Assembly (NCBI GenBank): GCA_028714995.1
Contig: JAQTLI010000051.1
Span: 1 to 11,213 of the forward strand
DNA from: Methylobacter sp.
GTDB taxonomy: Bacteria > Pseudomonadota > Gammaproteobacteria > Methylococcales > Methylomonadaceae
Direction of reading: 5' to 3'
DNA: 11,213 bases
Below, in pieces: positions 8,036-11,213 of this stretch. A program made the translations under genes and the position numbers. Numbering within the stretch: position 1 is the stretch's first letter; each line of letters starts with the position of its first letter. Under the pieces are notes generated by a model. It had not been told where the DNA came from. It ran no database searches and saw only the letters and a program-made list of their open reading frames with translations.

Positions 8036-9141
8036 GGTTGCACCACCCGCACAGTATCGCCATCGGCGAGAAAGGAAGCCCCGCTTGCTACCAGACGATC
8101 CCCCGGCTTGAGTCCCGAGAGTATTTCAAAACTGTCATCGGTTCTTCGGCCCAGTTGCACTTTGACCTGGGAGGCCTTGGCTAGTTCACCGTTTTGCTCG
8201 CCCAGTTTGAATACATAGCTGAAGCCTTCCCGCAGAGAGAGTGCAGTCTGGGGGACAGTGAGGCCGGCGTTGATGCCCATTTTGAATTCGCCCCGGGCGA
8301 ACATACCCGCACGTAAGCCGTATCGGGCAGCTTCGGGCAAATCCACGTAAACCAAGCCATTGCGGCTCTGGACATCCAATGTCGGTGCCAGTGCGCGAAT
8401 CTTGCCCTTGATACTGCCCACGTTGGGCACCACGACGCTAACAGTAATGCCGGGCTTGAGTTGCGCCATTTCGGCGGCGGTGACTTCGCCCCGCCATTCC
8501 AGCCGATTTTGCCGAATCATGCGAAACAATTCCTGACCTTTTGCAGCGACTGCCCCCAAGGTGGCGCTACGGGAAGAAATAACACCATCATCGCTGGCTA
8601 ATACCCGCGTATATTTCAGCCGCAACAATTGCGAATCCAACTGCGCTTTGGCTGACTGCATTTTGGCCTTAGCGGTCTTTTCGCTGGTGAGATATTGGTT
8701 CACTTGCTGGCTACTTAATGCCCCAGAAGCCGAGATCTGTTTTGCCCGTTCGGCGTTAACTCGTGCATCAGCCAAATTTGCCTCGGCCTCGGCTAGCGCT
8801 GCCCGGCTTTGGGCGACATCGGCTAAAACGCTCTCGTCAGAAAAAACCGCCAGCACCTGTCCCTTCTTTACTATTTCGCCTACTTGCACGTTTACCTCAG
8901 TCAAATGCAGGTCGCTTACTTCAGCGCCAATTATGGCCTCCTGCCATGCCGCTATCGAACCGTTGGCAGTCAGTGTCGTAGGAATATCGCGCATGACAGG
9001 CTGGATTACCGTAACGCTGAGCGCAGGATTAGATGCTGAAGCGGTGTCGGCGGCAGACCCGTTACTGCGTCCGGCAATAATACCAAATCCGATCAGTACG
9101 ATTAAGGCTGTCAGGAGTGCGCCTATTTTTCCTTTTGTCAT
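8032..9141 (-). CDS. RND efflux periplasmic adaptor (membrane fusion protein)
   Basis: This 369-residue adaptor links the inner-membrane RND permease to the outer-membrane channel. Residues about 7-24 form one hydrophobic segment that acts as an uncleaved anchor or signal peptide; no lipobox Cys follows, unlike AcrA or MexA. The first half of the lipoyl-like domain is at about 60-100 (AEVSDLHLTEVNVQVGEIVKKGQ without break). A heptad-rich, Ala-rich coiled coil at about 105-175 should form the hairpin that meets the channel. The second lipoyl half follows (SDDGVISSRSATLGAVAAKGQ region, 183-203), then the beta-barrel (about 212-290) and the membrane-proximal domain (about 295-367). The length is typical of HlyD-like RND adaptors. 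The start ATG is preceded by a strong GGAGG at 9148-9152, six bases upstream, and overlaps the preceding stop as ATGA. The next gene overlaps its own stop by 4 bases, giving tight adaptor-permease coupling. Confidence 0.94.
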   Translation of the reverse strand: MTKGKIGALLTALIVLIGFGIIAGRSNGSAADTASASNPALSVTVIQPVMRDIPTTLTANGSIAAWQEAIIGAEVSDLHLTEVNVQVGEIVKKGQVLAVFSDESVLADVAQSRAALAEAEANLADARVNAERAKQISASGALSSQQVNQYLTSEKTAKAKMQSAKAQLDSQLLRLKYTRVLASDDGVISSRSATLGAVAAKGQELFRMIRQNRLEWRGEVTAAEMAQLKPGITVSVVVPNVGSIKGKIRALAPTLDVQSRNGLVYVDLPEAARYGLRAGMFARGEFKMGINAGLTVPQTALSLREGFSYVFKLGEQNGELAKASQVKVQLGRRTDDSFEILSGLKPGDRLVASGASFLADGDTVRVVQP

Positions 9142-10700
9142 GATTTTCCTCCGGTGAAATCGACCTGATGGTTTAAGAATTGATCCGGTTTTTCGGGTTC
9201 GCTTTTGTTTGAAACTGGAGAGGTTGCGGCGCCAATTTTCTGGGCATCTTCATGCTCATCCCAGCTTCCACCGGCTGCGCGGTAGAGAGCGATCCAGGCG
9301 CTCACTTGCTCCTGCTCTAATTCTATAACGGCCATTTCCGAGGACAGAACGTTACGCCGGGCCGTTTCGACATCGATCAAGTTGCCTAAACCGGCTTGGT
9401 AAAGTTCTTGGACAGCCAGAAAATTTGTTCGATAACCGGAGACGGCTTTGCGGGCCTCAGGCAGACGCTCGCCAGCGCTATCCAAGCGTACCAAGGCATC
9501 CTCTACTTCTTTTACTGCCGTGCGCACCTTGCTGCGGAAGTTACTTTCAGTCGCTTTATATTGAGCTCGTGCCGCTTCCACATCGGCAGCCCGTTTACCC
9601 GCATCGAACAGCGGCAAACTGAGCGTCGGGCCGATGGCCCAGGTTTGCGCGAGCAACAGTGCTGACCCATTAATGTTTTGCAAGGTTGGCGTGATGTTGC
9701 CGGAGAGACTCAACTTCGGAAACCGCTTGGCCAGCTCGACGCCGATATTGGCGCTGGCTTCCGCGACATCGCGCTCGGCGGCGGCCACGTCGGGCCGTTG
9801 TAGCAACACACGGGCCGGCAGGGAATCAATTCGGAACACTGGTGGACTGGGTAGCTTTGCCACCCGATCCGGTGCCTCAGTTAACAATTTACGAACTTCT
9901 GTTTCCTGTAAGTCGGTAATTGTGACCAGGCTCTTTATCGACCGTTCGCATTGCGCTTGTTGTTGCAGCAACGTTCTATTGCCTTCGGCGGCACTGGCAT
10001 TGGCAAGTGCGACGTCCCCTGGAGCACGGAATCCGGCCTGACCGGCGATTTCCGAGAGCCGCGCCGATTCTCGGCGCGATTCGGTGTCTGCCTGCACTAT
10101 TTGCACTTGACCCTCGCAATAACGATAGGCCAGATAAGCATTGGCGACTTCCACTGCCACCGCGACGCGGGCGTCGTGCCAGGATGCATTTTTCGATTCA
10201 AGCTGACTGCGGGCCGCTTCCTCCTGGCGCGCCAAGCCGCCGAACAGATCTATTTCCCAGCTGGATTGCAGCCCGAACGGAAGTTGGTTCCATATGAACG
10301 GAGCGCCACCAAAGGAAGAAGAGGAGCGTTTGGCGCCTATGCTGGAGTCTACATTGGGCAATAAGGCAGCATCGGCACCGACGAGGTTGGCCCTGGCTTG
10401 CTCAATGCGTGCTCTGGCATCGGCCACGGAGGCGCTTACTTGTTGGGCTGCTGCTAAAAAGCGGTTCAGGACCGGATCCTGAAAACGATCCCACCACCGG
10501 CTTAAGTCCGCCGGGTCGCCCTGGTGCGCCATTGGTAAGTAATTACCGTTGGGCTGGGGAGTCTGCCAGTTAGCCGCTGTCGGCAATGGCGCAGTTTGGT
10601 AATTCGGGCCCACTGTGGTCAGCAAGCCGCGGGATCCGCATGCTGAAAGTAGCAAAGGTAGAAGACTCCGGCTTAGTAGTCGCAGATTCTTATTGCTCAT
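9138..10700 (-). CDS. Outer-membrane efflux channel lipoprotein (NodT/OprM family)
   Basis: This 520-residue trimeric channel protein forms the outer-membrane exit duct of the pump. Residues 1-20 are a lipoprotein signal peptide ending in the lipobox LSAC, with Cys21 lipidated. Family landmarks follow: GPNY at 31-34, the W-rich SRWWDRFQDPVL (67-78), the first OEP repeat with SWEIDLFG at 147-154, then RPDVAAAE at 302-309, FPKLSLSG at 327-334 and LPLFDAGKR at 362-370 in the second repeat. A hydrophilic tail of about 40 residues (480-520) follows the last helix, as often seen in NodT-type channels. AGGAAG six bases before the ATG supports this start. The first 11 bases of the gene overlap the end of the regulator, and its stop overlaps the adaptor start by 4. 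The channel gene preceding the adaptor and permease genes differs from the mexAB-oprM order. A dedicated channel implies the pump does not rely on a shared TolC. Confidence 0.94.
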   Translation of the reverse strand: MSNKNLRLLSRSLLPLLLSACGSRGLLTTVGPNYQTAPLPTAANWQTPQPNGNYLPMAHQGDPADLSRWWDRFQDPVLNRFLAAAQQVSASVADARARIEQARANLVGADAALLPNVDSSIGAKRSSSSFGGAPFIWNQLPFGLQSSWEIDLFGGLARQEEAARSQLESKNASWHDARVAVAVEVANAYLAYRYCEGQVQIVQADTESRRESARLSEIAGQAGFRAPGDVALANASAAEGNRTLLQQQAQCERSIKSLVTITDLQETEVRKLLTEAPDRVAKLPSPPVFRIDSLPARVLLQRPDVAAAERDVAEASANIGVELAKRFPKLSLSGNITPTLQNINGSALLLAQTWAIGPTLSLPLFDAGKRAADVEAARAQYKATESNFRSKVRTAVKEVEDALVRLDSAGERLPEARKAVSGYRTNFLAVQELYQAGLGNLIDVETARRNVLSSEMAVIELEQEQVSAWIALYRAAGGSWDEHEDAQKIGAATSPVSNKSEPEKPDQFLNHQVDFTGGKS

Positions 10701-11213
10701 GAATTGCTTCCTGTGCGCGACGCCGGGCCTCGCCTTCGATCATCGACACGGCGTATCCGACCAGACGTTCTGCCAGAACATCAATCGATTTGGGGGTGTT
10801 TAACATTTGCGGCGAAATAGTCGAGACAACTTCTTGCCCAACATAAAAATGCACTGCCATACCGATGATGGCAAAGGCCAGTCTATGCACATCTGCATCA
10901 ATACGTTGCAGGCCTAAATTTTTTTTAAGCATCGCAACGAGAGCTTCATGTTGCGGTTTGATTTCAGCATCGATTTCCTGTTGCCAGACCCCGGTCGGCT
11001 CGATCATTTCCCGGAAGTGCAATTTCATCACCAGCCTGATCTCCTCGCCTTTTTTCAGAGGTTCAAGAAATTCCTTGAAAAACCTGTCAAGTGCTTCGGT
11101 TAGAAGCAGATCTGAGTATGTTGCAATATTGGTGTGGCATTTTGTCTCGCCCATGGGCTCGGTGAACACTGCACAATACAGCCCTGCCTTATCGCCAAAG
11201 TAGTAGCGGATGG
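10690..11213 (-). CDS. TetR/AcrR-family transcriptional regulator, N-terminus outside window
   Basis: The frame enters from the right edge with IRYYFGDKAGLYCAVF, the classical end of the TetR helix-turn-helix (normally IxYxFGxKxxLxxAV), and runs 173 residues to TAA at 10690-10692. A GTG at 11167-11169 lies inside the DNA-binding domain and is not the real start; about 40-50 N-terminal residues are missing. The C-terminal ligand-binding domain contains LHFREMIEPT, IKPQHEALVAMLKKNLG and AFAIIGMAVHFYVG. This pattern resembles the DUF1956 domain of CecR (YbiH)-like regulators, which control efflux genes; the subfamily call is from memory. Its last codons overlap the channel gene by 11 bases, so it is probably the first cistron of the operon and represses its own transcription until a ligand, possibly a pump substrate, releases it. 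The operator and promoter lie outside the window. Confidence 0.9.
   Translation of the reverse strand, partial: IRYYFGDKAGLYCAVFTEPMGETKCHTNIATYSDLLLTEALDRFFKEFLEPLKKGEEIRLVMKLHFREMIEPTGVWQQEIDAEIKPQHEALVAMLKKNLGLQRIDADVHRLAFAIIGMAVHFYVGQEVVSTISPQMLNTPKSIDVLAERLVGYAVSMIEGEARRRAQEAIHEQ

Noticed and set aside
8561..9157. 198-codon plus-strand frame opposite the adaptor gene
   Set aside because: It is the antisense shadow of a well-supported adaptor gene, and its Ser/Ala-rich translation has no domain logic. The same applies to the plus-strand frames at 5163-5651 and 7032-7598 opposite the permease.

Overview
The window reads as chromosomal DNA of a Gram-negative bacterium, most likely a gammaproteobacterium. 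The reasons are a lipobox-bearing outer-membrane lipoprotein, a tripartite RND efflux system with an outer-membrane channel, and a RhlE-type DEAD-box helicase. The genus cannot be fixed from the sequence alone. By eye, the left half and the intergenic stretches are AT-richer than the efflux operon on the right.

Layout, left to right. Positions 1-800 (minus strand) hold most of a lipoprotein with a Pro/Ser/Glu-rich linker and a C-terminal tetratricopeptide-like domain. It resembles LpoP-type activators of penicillin-binding protein 1b and runs off the left edge. Positions 992-1338 hold a frameshifted, truncated remnant of an IS1380-type transposase. Positions 1531-2769 (minus) encode a complete RhlE-like RNA helicase. 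Next come about 840 bases of mostly AT-rich DNA with no convincing gene. Positions 3607-4833 (plus) encode a stand-alone PLP-dependent alpha-oxoamine synthase-like enzyme of unknown substrate, with its own promoter-like sequence. It converges on the efflux operon across about 110 bases that contain two imperfect hairpins.

Positions 4943-11213 (all minus) form a compact operon in the transcription order TetR-family regulator, outer-membrane factor, periplasmic adaptor, RND permease. Consecutive genes overlap by 11, 4 and 4 bases, so they are probably co-transcribed and translationally coupled. Together they encode a proton-driven pump spanning inner membrane, periplasm and outer membrane, plus the repressor that probably controls it. 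The regulator is cut by the right edge, so the operon promoter and operator lie outside the window.

Most of the content belongs to known families. The parts most worth a second look are the orphan alpha-oxoamine synthase-like enzyme, the repeat-rich linker of the LpoP-like lipoprotein, the decayed transposase, and the long non-coding stretch at 2770-3606. I see no CRISPR array, tRNA, rRNA or recognisable multi-gene defence system.
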